Source: VAXT01 sp964591295
Lineage (GTDB): Bacteria; Actinomycetota; Thermoleophilia; Gaiellales; Gaiellaceae
DNA length: 64,000 nt
Reading direction: 5' to 3'
NCBI GenBank assembly: GCA_964591295.1
Contig: CAZQAG010000003.1
Span: 22,494-86,493 of the forward strand
The position numbers and the translations under genes were made by a program. Below are positions 1 through 7,357 of this stretch, piece by piece. Numbering within the stretch: the stretch's first letter is position 1; every line of letters begins with the position of its first letter. A model generated the notes under the pieces. That model was not told the DNA's origin and searched no databases. It saw only the letters and a list, made by a program, of their open reading frames with translations.

Positions 1-1
1 C

Positions 2-844
2 GAGATTCACGGCGCGAACGGTTTCGTGATCACCCAGTTCCGCTCCAAGGAGATCAACGACCGCAACGATGAGTGCGGGGGCTCACTCGAGAACCGGGCG
101 CGCTTCCCGATTGAGCTCGTTCGCGAGGTCCGCCGGCAGGTTGGCGAAGACTTCCACGTCCAGTTCAAGATCAGCCTCGCCGAGCACATACGCGAGGTGT
201 ATCCGTGGCGCAGAAGCGACGGGAACAAGGTCGAAGACTCCGTACAGATCTGCAAGCTGCTCGAGGACGCCGGGGTCGATGCCTTCCACGTGTCGGCGGG
301 TGCGAACTATCCACATCCGCGCAACCCAGCCGGAAAGTTTCCCATCGAAGATGTTGCGAGGATCTTCGACCAGGTCTCGAGCGGCCGACACTCGTGGCGC
401 GACTTCGCCCTGCTGAAGTCGCCCTTGAGACACCTCGTGCGGCGATGGTGGGAGAGGCCTTCGCGCGGCCGAGAGGAGGGGATCAATCTGGCGGATTCGG
501 ACGCGCTCAAGAAGGCCGTGAGCGTGCCCGTCATCTGCGGCGGAGGGTTCCAGACCGCATCCCTCATCGGCGACGCGATCGAGCGTGGATCATGCGACGC
601 GGTCGCGCTCGCGAGAGCGCTGATCGCGAACCCCGACCTCCCGAAGATGTTCGCTGCGGGCCTGGACCGCCCGCCGAAGCCGTGCACGTACGCGAACCTG
701 TGCCTGGTCAACCTCGCGATGCACCCGGTGGGCTGCTACGACGAGTCACGGTTCGACTCGCGCGAAGAGATGCACCGCGAAGCCATGGCGATCTTCGAGC
801 CGCCGGCAATGGTGGCGAGCGAAGATACGGCGCGCACTTCCTGA
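2..844 (+). CDS. NADH:flavin oxidoreductase, old yellow enzyme family (5' end outside window)
   Basis: This is the C-terminal part of an FMN-dependent TIM-barrel oxidoreductase; the reading frame is open from the first complete codon, so the start lies upstream of the window. Visible family marks are the NGFVITQF strand, the GGSLENRARF loop (normally EYGGSLENRARF), and the late phosphate-binding strand VPVICGGGF followed by ACDAV-like and ALIANPDLP segments. These match the OYE/2,4-dienoyl-CoA reductase barrel. The protein stops soon after the barrel, so the extra FAD/NAD domains of dienoyl-CoA reductases are absent. The substrate cannot be told. A strong hairpin follows the stop codon. Confidence 0.85.
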   Translation, partial: EIHGANGFVITQFRSKEINDRNDECGGSLENRARFPIELVREVRRQVGEDFHVQFKISLAEHIREVYPWRRSDGNKVEDSVQICKLLEDAGVDAFHVSAGANYPHPRNPAGKFPIEDVARIFDQVSSGRHSWRDFALLKSPLRHLVRRWWERPSRGREEGINLADSDALKKAVSVPVICGGGFQTASLIGDAIERGSCDAVALARALIANPDLPKMFAAGLDRPPKPCTYANLCLVNLAMHPVGCYDESRFDSREEMHREAMAIFEPPAMVASEDTARTS

Positions 845-859
845 AACGTCAATCGAAAT

Positions 860-888
860 GACAAAGCCCCGCCTCGCGGGGCTTTGTC
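860..888. terminator. Bidirectional hairpin terminator
   Basis: A perfect inverted repeat (arms GACAAAGCCCCGC and GCGGGGCTTTGTC around CTC) lies between the oxidoreductase stop and the 3' end of the RNase P RNA on the other strand. It is placed to stop both convergent transcripts. Confidence 0.75.
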
Positions 889-889
889 G

Positions 890-1242
890 TAGCAGGCCTG
901 TAAGCCGGATTCTGTCGAGGGTGACCATCTCTCTAGGCCGTCGGTTGCCCGACGGCTCGAGCGGTGTACCCGGCTCCTCGGCGGGCAGCGTCAGCGGAGC
1001 CTGTTTCACCTTGCACCGGACGGAGTTTGGCTAGCCACTGTGTCGCCACAGCGCTGATGGGCTCTTACCCCACCGTTTCACCCTTACCTTCGGCGTCTCC
1101 GGAGAGTGTTTCGCCGCCGGCGGTCTCCTTTCTGTGCCACTTTTCGTCGGCTTTCGCCGCCTGGGGTTTCCCCAGCGTCCTGCCCTGCGGTGTCCGGACT
1201 TTCCTCGAGCCGCGAACGGCTCGCGGTCACCCGGCCTGCAAG
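890..1242 (-). ncRNA. rnpB: RNase P RNA (bacterial type A-like)
   Basis: Catalytic RNA of the tRNA 5'-processing enzyme. On the minus strand the 5' portion carries the universal GAGGAAAGTCCGGAC core (positions 1192-1206), and the 3' end carries ACAGAATCCGGCTTAC (about 900-915). The ends GCAGGCC and GGCCTGC pair as helix P1, which sets the limits to within a few bases. Length is about 350 nt, normal for the family. It lies directly downstream of the lexA/zinc-ribbon genes and overlaps the end of the latter by about 16 nt. Identification rests on directly visible conserved cores. Confidence 0.95.
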
Positions 1243-1418
1243 GTCAATTGTAGCCGCGTTTCCTCAGCGCTCTCGAGAACGGCCTCGCACTCCGGACACG
1301 CGATCCGTCCTCCGCGCCGGAGCACGAACTCCCCGCAGACGAGGCACTCCAGGCTGGCGCCCCGCAGCAGGGCCAACAGTTCCTGCTCGAGGCTGCGGTT
1401 GAGCGCCTCCACGGTCAC
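1227..1418 (-). CDS. Small zinc-ribbon protein
   Basis: A 63-residue protein with an N-terminal helix (about residues 1-22) followed by CLVC at about 25-28 and CPEC at about 41-44, a classic four-cysteine zinc ribbon. Its ATG overlaps the lexA stop by 4 nt (ATGA), so it is translationally coupled to lexA and probably SOS-controlled with it. The 3' end runs about 16 nt into the RNase P RNA gene. I do not recognise a named family. A DNA- or RNA-binding role is possible but is inference. Confidence 0.75.
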   Translation of the reverse strand: MTVEALNRSLEQELLALLRGASLECLVCGEFVLRRGGRIACPECEAVLESAEETRLQLTLQAG

Positions 1419-2032
1419 AGCTGCCTGAAGACTCCGATCACCTTGCCCAGGATCTGAACGTGTTCCGCGTAGATCGGCTCGAGCGCGTCGTTCTCGGGCT
1501 GGAGCCGGACGCGGCCGTCGTCGCGGAAGAACCGCTTCACGGTCGCCTCGTTCAAGGACTCGTCGTCTCCGGCCAGGGCCACGACGATCTCGCCGTTGCG
1601 GGCATCCTGCTCGCGGCGAACGACGACGAAGTCGCCGTCGAGGATGCCGGCGTTCACCATCGAGTCGCCCTTCACGCGCAGGAGGAACTCCTCCCCACCC
1701 TTCGACAACGGCTCGGGCACGGCGAGGTACTCCTCGATGTTCTCCTCGGCAAGGAGTGGCCCACCCGCGGCGATCTCGCCGACGAGCGGGAGCTTGTGGA
1801 CATCGGGAGCGGGCGGAGCTTTCGGCTCGCGGCGCAGCTCAATCGCGCGCGGCTTGGTCGGGTCGCGCTTCAGCAAGCCCGCACGCTCGAGGTTCGCGAG
1901 GTGCGCGTGCACGGTAGACGGCGAAGCGAGCCCGACTGCCTCCCCGATCTCGCGAACGGTTGGCGGATAACCGTGGCCGTCCACGTACTTCGTCAAGAAG
2001 TCGAAAATCTGACGCTGCCTGTCGGTCAGCAC
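1415..2032 (-). CDS. lexA: LexA repressor / S24 self-cleaving protease
   Basis: Master repressor of the SOS response. Starting at GTG 2032 it has 205 residues: a winged-helix DNA-binding domain (about 1-65), a linker, and an S24 peptidase domain. The Ala-Gly self-cleavage site is in EIAAGG (A89-G90), the nucleophile in KGDSMVNAG (S124) and the general base in TVKRFF (K166). I chose GTG 2032 over the longer frame because GGAAGGAGA stands 5 nt upstream, homologs begin LTDRQ, and the SOS palindrome would otherwise lie inside the coding region. The next gene downstream is coupled. Confidence 0.95.
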   Translation of the reverse strand: MLTDRQRQIFDFLTKYVDGHGYPPTVREIGEAVGLASPSTVHAHLANLERAGLLKRDPTKPRAIELRREPKAPPAPDVHKLPLVGEIAAGGPLLAEENIEEYLAVPEPLSKGGEEFLLRVKGDSMVNAGILDGDFVVVRREQDARNGEIVVALAGDDESLNEATVKRFFRDDGRVRLQPENDALEPIYAEHVQILGKVIGVFRQL

Positions 2033-2046
2033 GGGGTCTCCTTCCG

Positions 2047-2060
2047 CGAACATGTGTTCG
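2047..2060 (-). promoter_or_regulatory. SOS box (LexA operator)
   Basis: The sequence CGAACATGTGTTCG is a perfect palindrome matching the Gram-positive/actinobacterial LexA consensus CGAAC-N4-GTTCG. It ends 14 nt upstream of the lexA GTG start, so lexA is very probably autoregulated. Confidence 0.92.
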
Positions 2061-2088
2061 ATCAGGCTAGCGGCAGCCGCGGACGGCG

Positions 2089-2373
2089 TCAAACGAACAG
2101 CTGCGCGAGCAGCACAGCGGCGAGGCCGACCAGGAATCCAGCCATCTCGCGGCTATACGGCGCATGCAAAGCGAGCCAGAAGGTCGCGAAAACAGCCGCC
2201 GGGAAGAAGTACAGCGCGATACTGAAGTCGGCCAAGACGCTGAGGACGGAGAGAGCGCCGGCGAACGCCCACGCGGAGAACCACTGCCACCCCCTCTGCC
2301 CGAGGCCGCGCTGACGGCTCTTCACGACCAGCACAACAGCACCGGCGAGAGCGAGAGGCCAGAGAACGATCAT
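2089..2373 (-). CDS. Small membrane protein, unknown function
   Basis: A 94-residue hydrophobic protein with about four predicted transmembrane stretches: a segment starting IVLWPLALAGAVVLVV, then ones around 35-50, 52-68 and 78-94. The frame extends farther upstream, but that part would run through the tRNA-Leu gene and is basic and low-complexity, so I use ATG 2373. It lies between tRNA-Leu and lexA on the same strand. No named family is recognised. Confidence 0.55.
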   Translation of the reverse strand: MIVLWPLALAGAVVLVVKSRQRGLGQRGWQWFSAWAFAGALSVLSVLADFSIALYFFPAAVFATFWLALHAPYSREMAGFLVGLAAVLLAQLFV

Positions 2374-2481
2374 GTCTGCAACGTGCCCCGAGCCACGACA
2401 CGATCGTAAACCGCCGCGCGCGGCCGCCGCGGGTGCGGGCTTTGCCCGTGCCCGCCCACGAACGCTCCCGAAGAAAACAAG

Positions 2482-2509
2482 TCGCCCGAAGTCGTGAGAC
2501 TTCGGGCGA
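2482..2509 (-). terminator. Terminator after tRNA-Leu
   Basis: Perfect 12-bp inverted repeat (TCGCCCGAAGTC / GACTTCGGGCGA, 4-nt loop). On the minus strand it is followed by CTTGTTTTCTTC, a T-rich tail, placing an intrinsic terminator just past the tRNA gene. Confidence 0.8.
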
Positions 2510-2534
2510 GGAGCCGGCCCGTGGCCGGCGACAG

Positions 2535-2620
<86 letters not shown>

Positions 2621-2644
2621 GCGGTCGCGAAGTGTAGCCAGGGT

Positions 2645-2650
2645 TAGGGT
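2645..2650 (+). promoter_or_regulatory. -10 box of tldD (leaderless)
   Basis: TAGGGT, 7 nt before the GTG start and without a Shine-Dalgarno sequence, fits a transcript beginning at the start codon. Confidence 0.55.
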
Positions 2651-2657
2651 ACTCAGC

Positions 2658-4091
2658 GTGAAGGCGCTGGCCGAGGCGGCGGTCGATGCAGCACTGGGGG
2701 CCGGGGCCTCCTACGCGGACGCGCGCGCGGTCACTCTTCGGCGCCAGCACGTGGTCACGAAGAACCTCCAGGTCGACGACCTGAGCGACGCCGAGAGCGA
2801 GGGCATCGGCGTCCGCGTCCTCGTCGACGGGGCATGGGGATTCGCCGGCGAGGGCCGCCTGGACGAGGCGGCAGCCCGAGAAGCAGCACTGCGGGCAACG
2901 GCGTTTGCGGCGGCGGCTCCTGGCCGGCACGAGACCTCGCTCGCGCCGATCGACCCGCAGAGCGGCGACTACCGGACGCCCCTCGAGCGCGACCCATTCG
3001 ACGTGCCGCTCTCGGAGAAGGTCGACCTCTGCCTGCGCGCCGAGGAGGGCATGCGCCTGCCGGAGGTCAAGGTGACCCTGGCGATGGTTCGCGCCCAGCG
3101 CGAGCACAAGTTCCTCGTCTCCTCCGACGGCGCCGCGATCGAGCAGGAGCTCGTCGAATGCGGCGGCGGCATCGACGCGTACGCGACCGCCGGCGACGTC
3201 TCGCAGATCCGGAGCTACCCGAGCCAGCACAGCGGCGTCAGCGCCCAGGGCGGCTGGGAGTTCATCGAGGGACTGTCCCTCGCCGAGGAGGCGCCGCGCG
3301 TCGGCGAGCAGGCCGTCGCGCTGCTCAGCGCCGACGAGTGCCCGTCCGGCCGGACGACGATCGTCCTCTCGCCCGAGCAGACGATCATGCAGGTGCACGA
3401 GTCGGTCGGCCATCCGACGGAGCTCGACCGCATCTACGGCAGCGAAGCTGCGTACGCGGGAACGAGCTTCCTCTCGCCGGACGACCTCGGCAACCTCCGC
3501 TACGGCTCGCCGAAGATGAACATCGTCTCCGACGCGACGACGCCGCTGGGCCTCGGCACATTCGCCTTCGACGACGAGGGCGTGCCCGCGCAGCGCGAGG
3601 CGATCGTCGAGGAGGGCGTTCTTCGCGGCTTCCTCACCTCTCGCGAGACCGCTGAGCGGATCGGGGCGGGCGCGGGCGGCTCGATGCGGGCCGACGGCTG
3701 GAGCCGGATGCCGCTCGTCCGGATGACGAACCTCCATCTCGAGCCGGGCGAAGGCTCGTTCGAGGAGCTTCTCGCCGACGTCGACGACGGGCTCTACCTG
3801 GAGACGAACAAGAGCTGGTCGATCGACGACAAGCGGCTGAACTTCCAGTTCGGGACGCAGATCGCGTGGGAGATCAAGAACGGCAAGCTGGGGCGGATGC
3901 TGCGGGACGCGACCTACACGGGCGTGACTCCGGTCTTCTGGGGCTCACTCGACGGCGTCGCAGGCCCGGACGAGTGGCAGCTCTTCGGCCTGACGAACTG
4001 CGGCAAGGGCCAGCCCGGCCAGGAGGCCCACGTCTCGCACGGCGCCTCACCGGCCCGCTTCCGCGACGTCGAGGTGGGCGTCTCCGGTTGA
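2658..4091 (+). CDS. tldD: TldD metalloprotease subunit
   Basis: Zinc-dependent protease subunit that, with TldE, degrades unfolded peptides and in some bacteria trims modified peptides or antitoxins. The 477 residues match family length. The active-site motif HESVGH (HExxxH) stands at about residue 246, followed by the typical PTELDRIYGSEAAYAG stretch and GTFAFDDEG. GTG 2658 is chosen because homologs begin near VKALAEAA and the longer frame crosses the tRNA-Leu gene; a TAGGGT -10 box is 7 nt upstream. The stop overlaps the start of tldE. No peptide-precursor gene is visible nearby, so a general housekeeping role is likelier than a RiPP role. Confidence 0.93.
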   Translation: MKALAEAAVDAALGAGASYADARAVTLRRQHVVTKNLQVDDLSDAESEGIGVRVLVDGAWGFAGEGRLDEAAAREAALRATAFAAAAPGRHETSLAPIDPQSGDYRTPLERDPFDVPLSEKVDLCLRAEEGMRLPEVKVTLAMVRAQREHKFLVSSDGAAIEQELVECGGGIDAYATAGDVSQIRSYPSQHSGVSAQGGWEFIEGLSLAEEAPRVGEQAVALLSADECPSGRTTIVLSPEQTIMQVHESVGHPTELDRIYGSEAAYAGTSFLSPDDLGNLRYGSPKMNIVSDATTPLGLGTFAFDDEGVPAQREAIVEEGVLRGFLTSRETAERIGAGAGGSMRADGWSRMPLVRMTNLHLEPGEGSFEELLADVDDGLYLETNKSWSIDDKRLNFQFGTQIAWEIKNGKLGRMLRDATYTGVTPVFWGSLDGVAGPDEWQLFGLTNCGKGQPGQEAHVSHGASPARFRDVEVGVSG

Positions 4092-5446
4092 GTCGGGCGC
4101 TGGATCTCGCTGAGGAGGCGCTGCGCGCAGCGGAGGGTGACGAAGCCGAGGTGCTCGTCCATGCGGAGCGTTCCGGCGTTGCGCGCTTCGCCGGGTCGGT
4201 CGTCCACCAGCCGACGCTGATCGACAACGCGGTGATCCGGCTCCGCATCGTCCGCGACGGGCGCATCGGCTGGGCGGCGACGAACCGTGTCGACGGCCTG
4301 ACCGACCTCGCTCGAAGGGCCGGCGAAGGAGCCGACCAGGCGCGGGCCGATCCCGCCTTTCCCGGCCTTGGTCCGCCGGCGGAGTACCCGGACGTCGACG
4401 CCTTCGACGAGGAGACGGCCTCGCTCGGGCCAGAGGACCAGGCGCGGCTCGCCGGTGTCGCGATCGAGGCTGCGGGCGACTTCGAGCTCTACGGGTACTT
4501 CACGAGCGGCGTCACCGAGATCGCTCTGGCCTCCTCGACCGGGCTCGTCGCGGACCAGACGCTCACCGACGCAAACGCGCTCTGCCTTGCGGCCGTCGAC
4601 GGGGCTTCCGGCTGGGCCGAGCAGACGCACTGGCGACTGGCGGACGTCGATCCAGCTGCAGCCGCCCGCGAAGCCTCGGCCAAGGCGGCACGGACTCGCG
4701 GAGCCGGGGAGATCGAGGCCGGCCACTACGCCGCCGTCCTCGAGCCGTACGCCGTCGCGGAGCTGCTGCGCTGGTTCTCGTACGACTCGCTCGGCGCACA
4801 GGGCTTCCTCGAGGAGCGCAGCTACTTCTGCGGCCGGATCGGAGAGCGGGTCTTCGACGAGAAGGTCTCGATCGCAGACGATGCGCTCGACGAGACCAAC
4901 ATGCCGAAGCGGTTCGACTTCGAAGGCACTCCGAAACAGCGGGTCGAGCTCGTCGAGGACGGGGTCGCGCGCGACGTCGTCTGGGATCGCGGGACGGCGG
5001 CCAAGGCGGGCGCCAGCCGCGTCTCGACCGGCCATGCTTCGCCTGATGCATGGCGGTTCTACGGCCCCTTGCCAACAGCGTTCTCGATGGCCGGCGGCGA
5101 CGCGGCCTCGCTCGACGAGCTCGCCGAGCTCGTGGGCGACGGGATCTATGTCACCCGTCTCCACTACCTGAGCGTCATCGATCCTCGCGGCGGAGTGATC
5201 ACGGGGATGACCCGCGACGGGACCTTCAGGATCCGCAACGGCAAGGTGGCGGAGCCGCTCGTGAACCTTCGCTTCACGGTGCCGATGGCCGACGTCCTCG
5301 GCGAGGTGCTCGGCCTGACGGGCCAGCCTCTGCTCATGAACATGAACGAGCTTTACGACGACCGCTTCCCGCATGCGGCGCGCGTGCCCGCGCTTGCAAC
5401 CGCCAACTTCCACATCACGGGGACCGGATCCGGCCCCGGAATCTAG
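4088..5446 (+). CDS. tldE: TldE/PmbA protease partner subunit
   Basis: Non-catalytic partner of TldD in the heterodimeric protease. Translation starts at TTG 4088, which overlaps the tldD TGA (TTGA), giving 452 residues, normal for PmbA. It lacks the HExxxH motif of its neighbour, as expected for this subunit. The C-terminal ITGTGSGPGI and the central VEDGVARDVVWDRGTA / GVITGMTRDGTF segments match the family. The overlapping start makes stoichiometric coupling with TldD likely. Confidence 0.92.
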   Translation: MSRALDLAEEALRAAEGDEAEVLVHAERSGVARFAGSVVHQPTLIDNAVIRLRIVRDGRIGWAATNRVDGLTDLARRAGEGADQARADPAFPGLGPPAEYPDVDAFDEETASLGPEDQARLAGVAIEAAGDFELYGYFTSGVTEIALASSTGLVADQTLTDANALCLAAVDGASGWAEQTHWRLADVDPAAAAREASAKAARTRGAGEIEAGHYAAVLEPYAVAELLRWFSYDSLGAQGFLEERSYFCGRIGERVFDEKVSIADDALDETNMPKRFDFEGTPKQRVELVEDGVARDVVWDRGTAAKAGASRVSTGHASPDAWRFYGPLPTAFSMAGGDAASLDELAELVGDGIYVTRLHYLSVIDPRGGVITGMTRDGTFRIRNGKVAEPLVNLRFTVPMADVLGEVLGLTGQPLLMNMNELYDDRFPHAARVPALATANFHITGTGSGPGI

Positions 5447-5453
5447 GATCTAG

Positions 5454-5708
5454 TTACCTGAGCAGGTGGAAGAGGATGACGGTGTTCACGAAGAAGACGA
5501 ACCCGACGGCGACCGTTAGGCGCGTCAGATTCCGCTCGACGATGTGAGTCCCACCCTGGGACTGGGGCACGTAGCCCATCCCGGCCATTCCCGCGTCGCG
5601 GCCCGAGTGCATCAGCACGAGCCCGATCAGCGCCAGCGCCGTCATGAAGTGGAAGAAGACGAAAGCCGGGCGGCCGAAATCGTTGGCGATAGCGAGAAGC
5701 GGAAGCAC
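5454..5708 (-). CDS. secG: Protein translocase subunit SecG
   Basis: Small accessory subunit of the SecYEG membrane channel. The 84 residues contain two hydrophobic helices (about 14-34 and 61-81) joined by a glycine-rich loop HSGRDAGMAGMGYVPQ, then RNLTRLT before the second helix, which is the SecG pattern. GTG 5708 is favoured because TACCCT lies 7 nt upstream; an internal ATG at 5645 is possible. It converges on the end of tldE. Identity is by topology and loop pattern, so slightly less certain than the other housekeeping genes. Confidence 0.78.
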   Translation of the reverse strand: MLPLLAIANDFGRPAFVFFHFMTALALIGLVLMHSGRDAGMAGMGYVPQSQGGTHIVERNLTRLTVAVGFVFFVNTVILFHLLR

Positions 5709-5715
5709 GGGTAAC

Positions 5716-5721
5716 AGGGTA
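5716..5721 (-). promoter_or_regulatory. -10 box of secG (leaderless)
   Basis: TACCCT on the minus strand, 7 nt before the GTG, no Shine-Dalgarno sequence. Confidence 0.5.
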
Positions 5722-5722
5722 G

Positions 5723-6118
5723 CTAACGGGAACCCAGATCGAGGATCGCGTCTACAAGCTGAGTTCCGAGCCGGTCCTTCGTGAGGAAGGCAGCCACCCC
5801 CGCCTGGCGAGAGCGGTCGATGTCGGCGGAGATGCTCGAGCCGGTGAGCACGAGGATGCAGGCTCTTGGCTGGTGCTCGCGAATCCTGCGCGCGGCTTCG
5901 ATGCCGTCGAGCTTCGGCATCGAGATGTCCATCAGCGTGACGTCAGGTGCCAGCGAGAGTACGAGCTCGACGGCTTTCTTGCCATCCGTCGCCGTGCCCA
6001 CGACCTCGAGGCGATCGTCGCTGGCCAGCAGCGCCTCGACCGACTCGATGAAGAGCGGCTCGTCGTCGGCGATGAGCACGCGGACCGGCCGTGTGCGGGG
6101 ATGGATGGCGGCTTCCAT
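5723..6118 (-). CDS. Single-domain response regulator (receiver only)
   Basis: A 131-residue CheY-like receiver with no output domain. Visible are the acidic pair in LIADDEP (about residues 18-20), the phospho-acceptor Asp in LMDISMPKLDG (about 64), the switch Thr in VLTGS and the Lys in FLTKDR. Such stand-alone receivers work as phosphate relays or by protein contact. No kinase is adjacent; the kinases of this window are at 33-35 kb. It is divergent from the small gene at 6163. Confidence 0.9.
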   Translation of the reverse strand: MEAAIHPRTRPVRVLIADDEPLFIESVEALLASDDRLEVVGTATDGKKAVELVLSLAPDVTLMDISMPKLDGIEAARRIREHQPRACILVLTGSSISADIDRSRQAGVAAFLTKDRLGTQLVDAILDLGSR

Positions 6119-6150
6119 TGGTCGAGGGTCTACCTAATTAATGCCAAAGC

Positions 6151-6156
6151 TACTCT
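6151..6156 (+). promoter_or_regulatory. -10 box of the 6163 gene (leaderless)
   Basis: TACTCT, 6 nt before the GTG start. Confidence 0.5.
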
Positions 6157-6162
6157 TTTCTT

Positions 6163-6393
6163 GTGAATAGTCCTAAGTCTCGAGAACAGATTCAGAAGCT
6201 CCTCGTCACCGGCGACAACCGGCTGAAACAGGGCGTGTCGCCGCGGAAGGCCCGGGAGAGCTACGAGCAGGCCCTCGAGCTCGCTCGCGAGCTGGGGCTC
6301 GAGGAAAGCGTGCGCCCCCTGGTCGAGATCAGGTTGGCCGACCTCGAGCGGCTCTATCCAGGATCGTCTCGATCTTCTCCGCCTGACGCCTGA
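6163..6393 (+). CDS. Small TPR-like helical protein, unknown function
   Basis: A 76-residue soluble protein. Residues about 12-45 (KLLVTGDNRLKQG ... ARESYEQALELARELG) resemble one tetratricopeptide-type helical hairpin, and a further helix follows at 48-66. GTG start with TACTCT 6 nt upstream and no ribosome binding site. It is divergent from the receiver gene, and its last 65 nt overlap the 3' end of the convergent glycosyltransferase gene. A protein-contact role is plausible but unproven. Confidence 0.6.
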   Translation: MNSPKSREQIQKLLVTGDNRLKQGVSPRKARESYEQALELARELGLEESVRPLVEIRLADLERLYPGSSRSSPPDA

Positions 6394-7357
6394 CGTCGTG
6401 CTCGGCCGCAGCGGCTCTCGCCGCGGGGTTCGGGCTCGGGAGGGCAGCTGCCCGGCTCATCGCATCTGCGAGAGCCGACGTGTCTAGAGGGTCGACGAGG
6501 ACACCGGCCTCGGGCGTCACGAACTCGGGCGGCCCCCCGATGCGCGTCGCGACCACCGAGCGCTCGGAGGCCATCGCCTCCAGGAGCGCCTGGCCGAACG
6601 GCTCGATCGTGGACGGCTGGCAGAGGACGGTCGCCTCGGCGAGGTAGCGCGGCACCTGTTCGTGCGGCACGCGGCCGGTCACCTCGACATTCGCACGCCC
6701 CTCCAGCTCAGAGCGGAGCGGCCCGTCACCTACGAAGACGAGGCGGCCGGCCCCCAAGCTCGCGAAGGCGTCGGCAAGGCGCACGACGTTCTTGCGCTCG
6801 ATGAGACTTCCGACGCAGACGAAAACAGCCCCATTTGCAGCACTCTTAACAGGGTCTGACCCCGTTAACTTTACGGGGTCAGACCCCGTGAACAGGTCGA
6901 GGTCGACGCCGCAGTTCACGACCTCCGTCTTGCCTCGGGCTTCGGGAATCTTGGCCTCGAGCTCGCGGCGGAGATAGCCGGAGACCGCGATCAGCGAGGA
7001 GGCGCGGCGCGCGACAAAGCGGGTTGTCGCGGCGATCCCCGGGTAGGCGCCGATGTTGCGGACGTCGCGTCCGTGAGCAGTCGCCACGAGAGGGGCGCGG
7101 CCGAAGAGCGCGGCGGACAGCCCGGTCGGGACGAGGAAGTGCGAGTAGACGACGTCCGGCCGAAAGCGACGCGCCGCCCGCGCCGTCTCCCGCGCGAGCC
7201 GCACGTGCCGCCGCTTCCCGCCCGCGCGCCCGCGCAGGACGGCGAGCTCGATCTCGTGCCCGCGCTCGCCGAGCGCGCGCTCGATGCCCTGGACGAACGC
7301 ACCGAGGTCGGGATCGTCCGGCCCCGGATACATCTGCGAGACGAGCAGGATGCGCAC
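6329..7357 (-). CDS. Glycosyltransferase family 4 (GT-B), with an in-frame repeat insertion
   Basis: Retaining GT-B glycosyltransferase of 342 residues, probably acting on cell-envelope or glycolipid acceptors at the cytoplasmic face. N-domain: MRILLVSQMYPG, then HGRDVRNIG. C-domain: VFVCVGSLIERKNV, FVGDGPLR and EPFGQALLEAMA, whose two glutamates form the E-x7-E motif. GTG start; its first base is the last base of the mutase TAG. Residues 157-171 are two copies of (F/L)TGSDPVK, encoded by a palindromic repeat pair (see the repeat feature) sitting in the interdomain linker. The frame is kept, so the enzyme may still work. Confidence 0.88.
   Translation of the reverse strand: MRILLVSQMYPGPDDPDLGAFVQGIERALGERGHEIELAVLRGRAGGKRRHVRLARETARAARRFRPDVVYSHFLVPTGLSAALFGRAPLVATAHGRDVRNIGAYPGIAATTRFVARRASSLIAVSGYLRRELEAKIPEARGKTEVVNCGVDLDLFTGSDPVKLTGSDPVKSAANGAVFVCVGSLIERKNVVRLADAFASLGAGRLVFVGDGPLRSELEGRANVEVTGRVPHEQVPRYLAEATVLCQPSTIEPFGQALLEAMASERSVVATRIGGPPEFVTPEAGVLVDPLDTSALADAMSRAAALPSPNPAARAAAAEHDVRRQAEKIETILDRAARGRPT
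6847..6892. repeat. Paired palindromic (REP-like) repeat inside the glycosyltransferase gene
   Basis: Two near-palindromes with cores GGGTCTGACCCC and GGGGTCAGACCCC lie head to head about 4 nt apart. Each is self-complementary apart from its central base (the first also has one mismatch), and the two are inverted copies of one another. The pair is in frame with the gene and encodes two TGSDPVK units. Confidence 0.8.
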
